From an uncultured Apibacter sp. (GTDB taxonomy: Bacteria; Bacteroidota; Bacteroidia; Flavobacteriales; Weeksellaceae): a DNA stretch of 64,000 bases. The notes under the pieces were generated by a model that was not told where the DNA came from, searched no databases, and saw nothing but the letters and a program-made list of their open reading frames with translations. Positions 16,937 to 25,662 of the stretch are shown piece by piece. The translations under genes and the position numbers were made by a program. Location of the stretch: the NCBI GenBank assembly GCA_945280365.1, contig CALYQD010000003.1, positions 153,508 to 217,507 on the forward strand, read 5' to 3'. Position 1 is the first letter of the stretch. Each line of letters begins with the position of its first letter.

Positions 16937-18646
16937 ATGATTTATAACTTACTCATTTTCTTAATTGCTCTATGTTGTATCTTATTTTATATTATATGGA
17001 AAACTAAAAAGAATTCTAAACATAAAAACAATCTTTCTTCTTTTGAAGGTTTAGAAATACTTATTCTTTCTGCAACAGAAACAGGAAATGCAAGAAAATT
17101 AGCCGAAAATTTGAATAAAGCATTGGCTATTGATGGATTTAATGTACAACACTATTCGGTTGGTAAATTTACAGATATATCCATCTTAAATAGATGTAAA
17201 ATATTACTGTTTATTACTTCTACTTATGGTGAAGGAGAAATTCCCAATGAAGCCCTAAAATTTTACAAAAATTTAAAAAATATTCAAAATTTCGATTTTT
17301 CTCAATTACAGTATTGCGTCTTTGGACTCGGAGATTCATCTTATAAGTTTTTTTGCAAAGCAGCAGAAAATATAGACTACTTATTACGAACTAAAGGTGC
17401 CATTCAATGCATTGAAACCGTAAAAGCAGATGTATATTACGATGAGATGTTTGAAAAATGGAAAAATAATGTAATGCTATTAATTAAAAAAAATTTTCAA
17501 AATAATAAAAATCTAATAATTAACAAAAATCAATTTATAACTACAGAAACATTATCAGAATCTAAAATTTTAGATAAAATATGTTTAAGTTCAAATCCTA
17601 ACCATATCACTTATTCAATTAGTCTTGAGATTGATAAAGATACTCTAAACTACCTTCCCGGAGATGTTATAAGCATTGTACCGGAAAATGACATTCAGCT
17701 AGTTCATGAAATATTATCTTATCTTACTATTGATGAAAAAGAAATAATAATCTATAAAAATTCCCAGATCACAATTTTAGATGCATTAAAATATCATTTT
17801 GAAATTTCAATCTGCACTGTTAATTTCATTAAAAAATATGCGGAAAAAGCTAATAACATATCGTTGATACAAGACCTAAAACTAGAAAATACATGGTTAC
17901 AAGAAATAACTAAATTCTGCATCGCCGATTTTATAATTAAATATCCAGTAAATACAAAAATTAAGGCACAAGATTTAATAACAATTTTAACACCTCTTAG
18001 TCCACGAAAATACTCTATTTCCTCTTCTCAAAGTATAAATCCCGATCGCTTAGATATTACCTTAAAAATAGTTCAATATAACTCAAACGGTAAATTACGT
18101 AGAGGTGCAATTTCAAATTATCTTAATAATGTAAAGGTAGGAGATTCCATTAAGATATCCCATATACCAACCGATCGGTTTCAATTACCTAAAGATTTTA
18201 ATATACCTATAATTATGATCGGAACAGGTACGGGAATTGCTCCATTCAGGGCTTTTCTACAGCAAAGAAAGTACGACTGGGCAAAAGGTAAAAATTGGTT
18301 ATTATATGGACATCAATTTTCTCACTCGGATTTTTTATATAAAGATGAAATTAATGAGTATTTAAATTCCGGATTGTTAAGTCGTTTAGATACTGCTTGG
18401 TCTCGTGATCAGGAAAGTAAGGTCTATGTACAAGATATTTTATTAAAAAACTCTAAAGAAATATATAGTTGGATTACTAAAGGGGCTATTATCTATGTTT
18501 GCGGCAATGCTAAAAAAATGGCCATAGGAGTTGATCAGGCTCTTATAAAAATAATTAGTAAGGAAAGACATTTTGATTTAATTCAAGCTAGAGAATTTAT
18601 CAATCATCTTATTGAAACCAAACATTATCAAAAAGATATTTATTAA
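16937..18646 (+). CDS. Membrane-anchored CysJ-like diflavin reductase
   Basis: 569 residues: one N-terminal membrane helix (about 4-21), a flavodoxin domain (about 40-180, with ATETGNARKLAENL, TSTYGEGEIP and FGLGDSSYKFF), an FAD-binding ferredoxin-reductase domain (about 215-420, with the RKYSISSS flavin loop), and an NADPH-binding part (GTGTGIAPFRAFLQQR, later IYVCGNAKKMA). This is the electron path of sulfite reductase alpha and cytochrome P450 reductase: NADPH to FAD to FMN. No CysI hemoprotein is nearby and the protein is membrane-tethered, so it more likely feeds electrons to an envelope acceptor together with the flavin-fold lipoprotein and PepSY protein behind it. Confidence 0.85.
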   Translation: MIYNLLIFLIALCCILFYIIWKTKKNSKHKNNLSSFEGLEILILSATETGNARKLAENLNKALAIDGFNVQHYSVGKFTDISILNRCKILLFITSTYGEGEIPNEALKFYKNLKNIQNFDFSQLQYCVFGLGDSSYKFFCKAAENIDYLLRTKGAIQCIETVKADVYYDEMFEKWKNNVMLLIKKNFQNNKNLIINKNQFITTETLSESKILDKICLSSNPNHITYSISLEIDKDTLNYLPGDVISIVPENDIQLVHEILSYLTIDEKEIIIYKNSQITILDALKYHFEISICTVNFIKKYAEKANNISLIQDLKLENTWLQEITKFCIADFIIKYPVNTKIKAQDLITILTPLSPRKYSISSSQSINPDRLDITLKIVQYNSNGKLRRGAISNYLNNVKVGDSIKISHIPTDRFQLPKDFNIPIIMIGTGTGIAPFRAFLQQRKYDWAKGKNWLLYGHQFSHSDFLYKDEINEYLNSGLLSRLDTAWSRDQESKVYVQDILLKNSKEIYSWITKGAIIYVCGNAKKMAIGVDQALIKIISKERHFDLIQAREFINHLIETKHYQKDIY

Positions 18647-18648
18647 AA

Positions 18649-19305
18649 ATGAAAACAAAGATTATTTATTTACTTACCGCATGCTGGATAGCATTTAGTA
18701 GTTGTAAAGAAAATAAGAGTGATTATTCCGCTCAGATTATTGATAAGAATTTAAGAACAGTTCAAAATGAATGGAATGATTTATTTCGAGAAATTCCTGC
18801 TGAAAATATACAAGAAAATCCTATTGATATAATCGGCAATGAATGGATGCTAGTAACTGCCGGTGATTCTAAAAAATTTAATTCAATGACCGTAAGTTGG
18901 GGAGGTTGGGGTGAAGTATGGAATAAACCTTGTTCGTTTATTTTCATTAGAGATGTTAGATATACATATGAATTTCTCGAACAAAAAGAGGGGTTTACAT
19001 TATGTTTTTTTCCTGAAGAATTTAAAGGCGCGTTACGAATTCTTGGTAACCGTTCCAGAAGGAATCAAAATAAAATTAAACAATCGGGACTTCAATATGT
19101 ATTAACACCCTCTGGTTTAGTTGCCTATAAGGAAGCAAAAATGATTATTGAATGTAAAAAATTATTTACGGCACCTTTGCAAACTGAAAATATTTCTAAA
19201 AACGTAAGAGAAACTATTGTTAAAGATTGGTATACTTCAGACCCCTCTTTGCATAATTTATTTATCAGTGAAATAACTAAAGTATGGATAAAAAAACATT
19301 TGTAA
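18649..19305 (+). CDS. Lipoprotein with flavin reductase-like FMN-binding split barrel
   Basis: 218 residues: a lipoprotein signal ending at Cys19 (AFSSC), then a split-barrel flavin-binding fold (about 50-215; MLVTAGDSKKFNSMTVSWGG and FIRDVRYTYEFLEQKEGFTL are typical of the flavin reductase-like family). Members are usually cytoplasmic; an exported, lipid-anchored form is unusual. The gene begins 2 bp after the diflavin reductase stop. It probably binds flavin outside the cytoplasm or receives electrons; the reaction is not known. Confidence 0.75.
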   Translation: MKTKIIYLLTACWIAFSSCKENKSDYSAQIIDKNLRTVQNEWNDLFREIPAENIQENPIDIIGNEWMLVTAGDSKKFNSMTVSWGGWGEVWNKPCSFIFIRDVRYTYEFLEQKEGFTLCFFPEEFKGALRILGNRSRRNQNKIKQSGLQYVLTPSGLVAYKEAKMIIECKKLFTAPLQTENISKNVRETIVKDWYTSDPSLHNLFISEITKVWIKKHL

Positions 19306-19327
19306 ATAACCTAAATTATTAATAAAC

Positions 19328-19890
19328 ATGAATTTTTATATTATAAGAAAGTATTGCAGAAAAATACATTCTCATCTCTCGTTCATCTTTGCAGGTATTA
19401 TATTAACCTATGCTATTTCAGGTCTAACTATGAATCATTTGAATAACTTTAACCCTCAATATTCCATACAAGTTGAAAACTATAAAGCTTCCGGAAATTT
19501 TCCTAGAAAACCTGATTTTACTAAAGAACAGGTGATGCAATTACTCAATAGAATAAATCAGACGGATAATTTTAAACAATTTTATTATCCTACAGATCAT
19601 CAAATGAGAATATTTTTAAAAGACGGATCTACATTTTTACTTAACTTAAATACTGGAGAAGTACGATATGAGCATATAAAAAGTGGCCTCTTTTTAATCA
19701 ATTATCATTTCTTCATTACAATCCTAATCAATGGTGGACCTATATTTCCGATATTTTTGCTATATCTTTAATGATTATAACCATTACAGGCATCTGTATG
19801 GTAAATACTCCATTGCTGGGAAGCAAAGGAATTGAATTGGTATTAGGCATTTCAATCCCCATCTTATTCCTTATTTTATTTTCAAAATAA
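19328..19890 (+). pseudogene. PepSY-associated membrane protein, split by a -1 frameshift
   Basis: The first frame (19328-19771) gives a membrane helix (about 17-36), a PepSY-like domain and then an abrupt stop. The other frame carries the missing end through 19890: WPLFNQLSFLHYNPNQWW, then a hydrophobic segment ending in ITGICMV and a second helix. The join is at the A run 19678-19682; one more A restores a single protein of about 187 residues. PepSY-TM proteins often accompany envelope reductases in Bacteroidota. It could be a pseudogene, a phase-variable A tract, or a sequencing error. Confidence 0.75.
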
Positions 19891-19916
19891 ATTATAAGGG
19901 GTTTTGTTTAATTTAT

Positions 19917-19950
19917 AAAAGTGTGTATAGAAGATCATATACACACTTTT
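19917..19950. terminator. Bidirectional terminator between convergent operons
   Basis: AAAAGTGTGTATA (19917-19929), an 8-nt loop, then TATACACACTTTT (19938-19950). The A and T ends serve both strands; it lies between the PepSY gene and cysK. Confidence 0.85.
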
Positions 19951-19966
19951 TATAAACGTAAATATT

Positions 19967-20875
19967 TTAAAATAATCCTTCGACAGAAAAATACCTTTCG
20001 CCAGTATCGTAATTAAAAGTCAATATTACGGAATTATTAGGTAAATCCTTAATTTTTTTAGCTATAGCCGCTAATGAAGCACCCGTCGATATACCTCCTA
20101 AAATACCTTCTTCTTTGGCTAAACGTTTTGCGTATTTAAAAGATTCATCTTTAGTTATTTGAATAGAGCCATCCAGAATTTTAGTATCCAATGTTTCCGG
20201 TATAAAACCGGCTCCTATTCCTTGTATGGCATGTGGTCCGGGCTTTCCGCCTGAAATTACAGGTGAATCGGTAGGTTCTACTGCGTACACTTTCACAGAG
20301 GGAAATTTTTCTTTTAAAACCTCTCCTACTCCAGTTATATGTCCACCAGTTCCCACTCCGGTAATAAACACATCAATACCTTGTGGAAAATCATTCAGTA
20401 TTTCTTTAGCTGTAGTTTGAGCATGTATTTTAGGGTTAGCTTGATTTTTAAATTGTTGGGGCACAAAAGAATTAGGGGTATTTTTTTGTAATTCTTCTGC
20501 TTTTTCAATAGCTCCTTTCATTCCTTTTTCTCTTGGAGTTAATACCAATTCTGCACCATAGGCAGCAGCAAGTCTCCTTCTCTCAATAGACATAGATTCA
20601 GGCATAACCAATATAACTTTATATCCTTTAACTGTTCCAACCCAAGCCAATCCTACTCCTGTATTTCCGGATGTAGGCTCTATAATAGTTCCTCCAGGTT
20701 TAAGAATACCTCTTTTTTCAGCATCTTCTATCATCGATAAGGCAATTCGGTCTTTAATACTCCCACCCGGATTTTGCTTTTCAAGTTTAATATAAACTTC
20801 ATGATCGGGAAATATTTTTTTCAATCTCACATGAGGAGTATTCCCTATAGCTTCTAATACACTGTTTATTTTCAT
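19967..20875 (-). CDS. cysK: Cysteine synthase A (O-acetylserine sulfhydrylase)
   Basis: A PLP enzyme making cysteine from O-acetylserine and sulfide. The 302 residues have the PLP lysine ([10 protein letters not shown], Lys41), the substrate-binding loop [13 protein letters not shown] and the phosphate-binding glycine loop [12 protein letters not shown], with [19 protein letters not shown] near 215-235 and GISTGAS near 265. The length is normal. It lies 37 bp downstream of cysE in one operon, so the last two steps of cysteine synthesis are encoded together. Confidence 0.95.
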   Translation of the reverse strand: MKINSVLEAIGNTPHVRLKKIFPDHEVYIKLEKQNPGGSIKDRIALSMIEDAEKRGILKPGGTIIEPTSGNTGVGLAWVGTVKGYKVILVMPESMSIERRRLAAAYGAELVLTPREKGMKGAIEKAEELQKNTPNSFVPQQFKNQANPKIHAQTTAKEILNDFPQGIDVFITGVGTGGHITGVGEVLKEKFPSVKVYAVEPTDSPVISGGKPGPHAIQGIGAGFIPETLDTKILDGSIQITKDESFKYAKRLAKEEGILGGISTGASLAAIAKKIKDLPNNSVILTFNYDTGERYFSVEGLF

Positions 20876-20912
20876 AACTATATTTTTTTAATTTTATAAT
20901 TTGTAAAAATTT

Positions 20913-21734
20913 TTAAATTACGTAATTAATAGGCTCTTTAAAATCTTTAACAGTTTTTATCTTCATCTCTACTGGATAATAAACCAGCGTATAAGGTAAA
21001 ACTGTCCTTGTTAGCCAAACATTTCCTCCTATAATAGAATCATGACCAATGACGGTATCTCCTCCCAAAATAGTAGCTCCGGCATAAATTACCACATTAT
21101 CTTCCACTGTAGGATGTCTTTTAACTTTAGAAAGATTCTTTGTTACATATAAAGCCCCCAGAGTTACTCCTTGATATATTTTTACGTTATTACCGATTAT
21201 GGTTGTTTCTCCTATTACTGTTCCTGTACCGTGATCTAAAAAAAAGCTTTCTCCTATTTGGGCCCCCGGATGTATGTCAATTCCTACTTTAGCATGCGCA
21301 TATTCCGAAAAGACACGAGGAATAATTGGAACTTCCAGCTTATAAAATTCATGGGCTATTCGATATACAGCTAAAGCGAAAAAACCAGGATATGCTAATA
21401 CAACCTCTTCTATTGAGTCAGCGGCTGGATCACTATGGTAAAATGCATGTGCATCTTTATATAATGCTTCCTGGATTTGAGGTATTTTATTAAAAAAATT
21501 ATCTATAATGGATTTTGATGTAGTAGAATCTTTTATTTTAGAGATATTGTCTAATAGAGTTTCATACACATGGGTAAGCTCTTGTTCTATATGATTACGA
21601 TTTTTTCGCTCACATATAGGAAACATTTTGGAAAATAATACTTTAACAACATTCTCTAATTCTTTTTTATTTATAGGCAAACAAATTGGATATAGTTCCA
21701 ATTTATCTATTAATTCGTTTATTTTTTTTTTCAT
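20913..21734 (-). CDS. cysE: Serine O-acetyltransferase
   Basis: Transfers acetyl from acetyl-CoA to serine, giving the substrate for CysK. The 273 residues have an N-terminal helical region and a left-handed beta helix of hexapeptide repeats (about 155-250) containing the catalytic region [19 protein letters not shown] and [22 protein letters not shown]. This longer form is related to the EpsC/SAT type common in Bacteroidota. It is the first gene of the cysE-cysK unit. A 45-bp near-continuous palindrome lies about 130 bp upstream. Confidence 0.93.
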   Translation of the reverse strand: MKKKINELIDKLELYPICLPINKKELENVVKVLFSKMFPICERKNRNHIEQELTHVYETLLDNISKIKDSTTSKSIIDNFFNKIPQIQEALYKDAHAFYHSDPAADSIEEVVLAYPGFFALAVYRIAHEFYKLEVPIIPRVFSEYAHAKVGIDIHPGAQIGESFFLDHGTGTVIGETTIIGNNVKIYQGVTLGALYVTKNLSKVKRHPTVEDNVVIYAGATILGGDTVIGHDSIIGGNVWLTRTVLPYTLVYYPVEMKIKTVKDFKEPINYVI

Positions 21735-21862
21735 ATTTATTTTTTGAATTGCTTTCTCTTATATAATAAAAATACAATTCATAATTACCTATTTTTGTTA
21801 TAAACAAATCTATAAAAATAATTTTAAACCTTATTTTATTTTTTATTAGTTAATTAATTGTC

Positions 21863-21907
21863 AAATAACAGACCATTTTATTTAATAAATAAAATGGTCT
21901 GTTATTT
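21863..21907. terminator. Long perfect hairpin upstream of cysE
   Basis: A perfect 21-bp stem (21863-21883 with 21887-21907) and a 3-nt loop. It follows another terminator on the same strand and precedes cysE by about 130 bp. It has only weak T runs, so it may be a second terminator, a leader structure of cysE or a palindromic repeat element. Confidence 0.5.
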
Positions 21908-22011
21908 TATAAATGATTTATTTACTTATAAGTTATATAATTTATAAACTGTAATTATATAAATTTATCTAATAAATATAGATGTTTAGTGTAGATAACA
22001 TTATACAAAAA

Positions 22012-22036
22012 AGACCCATTTATACGAAATGGGTCT
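22012..22036 (-). terminator. Terminator after the coiled-coil gene
   Basis: AGACCCATTT/AAATGGGTCT stem (22012-22021 with 22027-22036), 5-nt loop, followed on the minus strand by TTTTTTG, 22 bp after the stop at 22059. Confidence 0.85.
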
Positions 22037-22058
22037 GTTATTTATGACGGGTTTAGTA

Positions 22059-22844
22059 TTAATTTAAATTTAATAAATCCTTCATTTTTTGTTGCTCCTC
22101 TCCTGCAAGATATTCATCTACAAGAATTTTACCGCTGTGTTCATCAAGAATAATTTTTTTTCTTGAAGCTATTTCTACCTGCTTTTGCGGAGGAACGGTA
22201 AAGAAAGAACCAACTACCGCACCACGATCAATACTAGTAATAGCCAATCCATTTTTGGAGCTTTTTCTTATACGGCGATAATTATTTAACAATCTTTCAT
22301 CAATTTTTGAGGCAAATTCTTCAGACTTTTCCAATAAAAAGTTTTCTTCTTTTTCAGTTTCTTTAATCAAATTTGATAATTCGGAGTTCTTAAATTTAAG
22401 ATGATCCTGAAAGTTTGATAATTTGGTACGTTGCTCTTCTATCTGTGATTTTTTAAATTCAATTTTAGCATTAATTTCTTTAATTTTTTTATTTTGCAAT
22501 TGAATTTCTAGCTCTTGATACTCAATCTCTTTAGTTAATGCTTCAAATTCTCGATTGTTACGCACATTATCTTGCTGTACTTTATATTTTTTTATTTGAG
22601 CTTCAGAATTTTTATTTAATTCTGTTTTTATCTTAATTTCACCATTTAAATGTACTACTTCATCTTCCATTTTCCCTATTCTCTTCTCCAAACCTGCAAT
22701 ATCATTTTCTAAATCTTCAACCTCAATAGGCAACTCTCCTCTTAGGTTTCTCAATTCATCTAGGCGGGAGTCTATGATCTGTAAATCATATAATGCTCTC
22801 AACTTTTCTTCCACTGTAGTATTATCTGCTTTTTTCTTTATCAT
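22059..22844 (-). CDS. Coiled-coil protein of the C4 zinc-ribbon (DUF164) family, cysteines missing
   Basis: 261 residues: a long coiled coil (about 25-190) followed by the family's C-terminal region. In most relatives that region is a zinc ribbon of two Cys pairs. Here the matching sites read RGAVVGSFFTVPPQKQ and LDEHSGKILVD, so the PPQ and GKILVD framework is kept but the metal ligands are gone and no zinc can bind in the usual way. This may be a lineage-wide feature of Flavobacteriia rather than decay. The function of the family is unsettled; it has its own terminator. Confidence 0.82.
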   Translation of the reverse strand: MIKKKADNTTVEEKLRALYDLQIIDSRLDELRNLRGELPIEVEDLENDIAGLEKRIGKMEDEVVHLNGEIKIKTELNKNSEAQIKKYKVQQDNVRNNREFEALTKEIEYQELEIQLQNKKIKEINAKIEFKKSQIEEQRTKLSNFQDHLKFKNSELSNLIKETEKEENFLLEKSEEFASKIDERLLNNYRRIRKSSKNGLAITSIDRGAVVGSFFTVPPQKQVEIASRKKIILDEHSGKILVDEYLAGEEQQKMKDLLNLN

Positions 22845-22944
22845 ATAGGGTTGATTATAATTATTTTGGAATTATTTTTATATCTTATTAAAGTTTACAA
22901 AGTTACTAAATTTTATAATATGTTTCAAACATAATAGTACATTT

Positions 22945-22996
22945 GCTTTCCTATAGTTTTATAATTTTTAAATGCTAATTGTAAAACTATAAAAGC
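22945..22996. terminator. Hairpin between the Nif3 and coiled-coil genes
   Basis: A 15-bp stem (22952-22966 with 22977-22991, one G-U pair), extended by GCTTT/AAAGC after a bulge. It sits 63 bp after the Nif3 stop. No clear T run follows, so termination is uncertain; a leader structure of the next gene is the alternative. Confidence 0.4.
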
Positions 22997-23058
22997 TATA
23001 TTTTAATTTAATTTTTTATTTAAAAAAATTAAATATATTTTTGATAATCTTTTTATAA

Positions 23059-24159
23059 TTATTTACAATAATAATATACTGGATTGGTATTGATTTCAGA
23101 TATTATTATGATAATATTATTTAAATTTTCTGACAGATATTTATGTAATAAATTTTTAGTGAATTGTTCGCTTTCATAATGTCCAACATCGGCAATTAAT
23201 ATTTTCGATTCTGCTTGAAAAAATTCATGATATTTAATGTCTGCCGTAACAAAAGCATCAGCCCCAGCTAAAATGGCATTTTTTATAGCAAAACTACCTG
23301 CCCCACCTAATACAGCTACTTTTTTCACTAATTTATTTTTCAGCTTGGTATGACGAATACAGGAAGTGGGTAATTTTTCTTTAAGAAAAGATAAAAATTC
23401 ATCTTCAGGTAAATGTTTTTCTAGCTCTCCTATTCTTCCCATTCCTAAATCTTGATTTTGATTTTCTAAAGCATAAATTTCATATGCTATTTCTTCATAT
23501 GGATGTGAACTTTTTAAAGCTTTTAATAGGGCTGATTGTTTGTAATCTTCAAATATAACGCTTAACATCATCTCCGATGTTTCTTCTAATACATTTATTT
23601 GTCCGATATATGGATTTGAATTTTCTGTTGGTAAAAATGTTCCTACTCCTTCAACTCTGAAACTACAATTCTTATACTTACCTATCTTCCCTGCGCCTGC
23701 TTTAAATAAAGATTGTTGCACTTGGAGAAAATGTGTTTTGGGTATATAGGTCTGTAGTTTTTTTATACTTCTGGCTTTAGGTATTAAAGGCCGACTTTCA
23801 TGTATTTGTAATCGTTTACAAATTTCAAAATTAACCCCTTCTTTAGCTATATCTAAGTTGGTGTGTATAGCATATATTGCAATGTCATTTTTAATGGCTT
23901 TAATTACTGCTCTCTCAACATAGCTTTGACCGGTTATAGATTTCATCCCTGAAAAAATTATCGGATGAAAAGTAACAATCATATTACATTGTTTTTGAAT
24001 AGCTTCATCTACTACTTCTTCAAGGCAATCAAGAGTTATTAAAACACCTGATATCATTGATTGAGAGTCTCCTACTAATAATCCAACATTATCGAAATCC
24101 TCTGCATTTGATTCGACTGCTAGCTGTTTTAAAAATTCTACAACATCTGCTACTTTCAT
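23059..24159 (-). CDS. Nif3-like dinuclear metal-center protein
   Basis: 366 residues of the Nif3/DUF34 family (often labelled GTP cyclohydrolase I type 2). It shows the opening APxxxAEDFDNVGLLVGD-like segment (AEDFDNVGLLVGD, about 19-31), TFHPIIFSGMKS (metal-binding His near 65), YAIHTNLD, and a C-terminal half with VAVLGGAGSF and ADIKYHEFF. The insert between the two metal-site halves (about 130-235) is the YqfO/PII-like domain found in the long form. Biochemical function is unproven; metal binding or NAD/cofactor repair roles have been suggested for the family. Confidence 0.88.
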   Translation of the reverse strand: MKVADVVEFLKQLAVESNAEDFDNVGLLVGDSQSMISGVLITLDCLEEVVDEAIQKQCNMIVTFHPIIFSGMKSITGQSYVERAVIKAIKNDIAIYAIHTNLDIAKEGVNFEICKRLQIHESRPLIPKARSIKKLQTYIPKTHFLQVQQSLFKAGAGKIGKYKNCSFRVEGVGTFLPTENSNPYIGQINVLEETSEMMLSVIFEDYKQSALLKALKSSHPYEEIAYEIYALENQNQDLGMGRIGELEKHLPEDEFLSFLKEKLPTSCIRHTKLKNKLVKKVAVLGGAGSFAIKNAILAGADAFVTADIKYHEFFQAESKILIADVGHYESEQFTKNLLHKYLSENLNNIIIIISEINTNPVYYYCK

Positions 24160-24227
24160 ATTTTATGATATTTTCTTATCAAAGGTAAGTCTTTTGGATA
24201 AAAGTAGGCTAAGTTTTTTAAACAATA

Positions 24228-24258
24228 AAAAAACTGATAGTTAGACTATCAGTTTTTT
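24228..24258 (-). terminator. Terminator of the rpsF-rpsR-rplI operon
   Basis: A 13-bp stem (24228-24240 with 24246-24258), 5-nt loop, with a long T run on the minus strand, 28 bp after the rplI stop. Confidence 0.88.
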
Positions 24259-24285
24259 ATTATTTTTTATAACTAAGTAGAGCTA

Positions 24286-24750
24286 TTATTCTTCTGCAGC
24301 AATTCCATCAGAAACTACATCGAAAGCATAATCATATTCAACTGTTCTGTGTAGACGGATCTTTGCTGAATATTTTCCTAATCTTTTGATTGTATTTCCA
24401 GGAATTTTAATATATTTTTTATCTATGTTTACTCCAGCTTTTGCTAATGCTTCTGCTAAATCTAGATTGTTAACTGAGCCGAATAATTTATCTCCGGCAC
24501 CTACTTTTGCAGGAATAGAAACCACAACTTCTTTTAATTTAGCTACTACATCATTAGCTGTTTTTATTTGTGCTGCTTCTTCTGCTTCTCTTTCTTTAAG
24601 GGTTGCTTCTAATGCTGCTTTATTTTTAGGCGTTGCTAATAATGCAAAACCTTTTGGAATTAAATAGTTACGAGCATAACCTGGTTTTACATTTACCACG
24701 TCAAACTCTAATCCTAAATTTTCAACGTCTTGTTTAAGAATTACTTCCAT
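24286..24750 (-). CDS. rplI: 50S ribosomal protein L9
   Basis: 154 residues. The N-terminal domain begins MEVILKQDVENLGLEFDVVNVKPGYARNYLIPKGFA in the genome, matching the L9 signature; a long connecting helix (about 45-80) and the C-terminal rRNA-binding domain follow. Last gene of the S6-S18-L9 operon, 20 bp after rpsR. Confidence 0.97.
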   Translation of the reverse strand: MEVILKQDVENLGLEFDVVNVKPGYARNYLIPKGFALLATPKNKAALEATLKEREAEEAAQIKTANDVVAKLKEVVVSIPAKVGAGDKLFGSVNNLDLAEALAKAGVNIDKKYIKIPGNTIKRLGKYSAKIRLHRTVEYDYAFDVVSDGIAAEE

Positions 24751-24770
24751 GATCTCTTTTTTTCTTTAAA

Positions 24771-25076
24771 TTAAGGTTTTAATTGATCTCCAACATATGG
24801 CAATAATGCTAAATGTCTTGCTCTTTTAATTGCTTGAGATACTTTTCTTTGAAATTTTAAAGATGTACCGGTAAGTCTTCTAGGAAGTATTTTACCTTGC
24901 TCGTTTACAAATTTCAATAAGAAATCAGGATCTTTATAATCAACGTATTTTATACCGTACTTTTTAAAACGGCAATATTTTTTCTCTGTCTTAGTCTCAA
25001 TGTCTAATTGACTTAAGAATTTTACTTCACTGACATTTCCTCCTGCTGCTTGTTTTGCTAATTCATCAATTGCCAT
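24771..25076 (-). CDS. rpsR: 30S ribosomal protein S18
   Basis: 101 residues. The core [21 protein letters not shown] and the C-terminal [20 protein letters not shown] are characteristic of S18. The N-terminal extension of about 25 residues is usual in Bacteroidota. It lies 3 bp after rpsF and pairs with S6 in the small-subunit platform. Confidence 0.97.
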   Translation of the reverse strand: MAIDELAKQAAGGNVSEVKFLSQLDIETKTEKKYCRFKKYGIKYVDYKDPDFLLKFVNEQGKILPRRLTGTSLKFQRKVSQAIKRARHLALLPYVGDQLKP

Positions 25077-25079
25077 GTC

Positions 25080-25421
25080 TTATTTTTTTAATGATTTAAC
25101 TTTTTCTTCTCTTTTTCTAGCCCATTCTATCCCATGCTTATCTAATTTCACAGTTAAGAATCTCAGTACTCTTTCATCTCTCTTAAATGCTAATTCTAAA
25201 TTATTAACAATTTCTCCGGGAGCTTGAAACTCAATCAGGTTGTAAAATCCGTTTCTTTTTAACTGAATAGGATATGCTAATTTTTTTAATCCCCAGTTTT
25301 CCTGGTTTACAATAGTTGCATTGTTTTCTTTGAGTAAAGTCTCAAATGATTTAACTGCTTCCTCTACCTGAGAATCAGACAGAACGGGAGTTAAAATGAA
25401 AACAGTTTCGTAATGATTCAT
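25080..25421 (-). CDS. rpsF: 30S ribosomal protein S6
   Basis: 113 residues with the S6 start [15 protein letters not shown] and the central [21 protein letters not shown]. First gene of the S6-S18-L9 operon, preceded by the clearest promoter in the window (25455-25485). Confidence 0.97.
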   Translation of the reverse strand: MNHYETVFILTPVLSDSQVEEAVKSFETLLKENNATIVNQENWGLKKLAYPIQLKRNGFYNLIEFQAPGEIVNNLELAFKRDERVLRFLTVKLDKHGIEWARKREEKVKSLKK

Positions 25422-25454
25422 AGATCAAAATTTTTAATTATTTTTTTCGAAGTG

Positions 25455-25485
25455 CAAATATAAAGTTTTTTATTGGTTTACCAAA
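25455..25485 (-). promoter_or_regulatory. Consensus Bacteroidota promoter of rpsF
   Basis: On the minus strand: TTTG (25485-25482), exactly 19 bp, then TATATTTG (25462-25455). This is a full match to the TTTG-N19-TAnnTTTG promoter read by the Bacteroidota primary sigma factor. The transcript would begin about 25 nt before the rpsF ATG. Confidence 0.85.
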
Positions 25486-25662
25486 ATCTAATTATTATAT
25501 AAATTCTGTAAAAATAATGTTCAGAAGATCGTTATAAATACGATTGAAAATTTGTTAAAAAAACTGATAAATCTAAAAGTTTATAATCCTATCTATAAAA
25601 ATTAGTTTTCACTATTGAAATCAGCTATTTTAAAAGAAAAATTTAACGATAAGCTCTTATTC

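Larger units (their letters stand above)
21735..22058. other. Intergenic region with two related hairpins
   Basis: 324 bp between cysE and the coiled-coil gene, holding the two hairpins listed separately. Both contain the string GTCTGTTATTT at one arm. Otherwise A/T-rich with no coding pattern. Confidence 0.6.
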
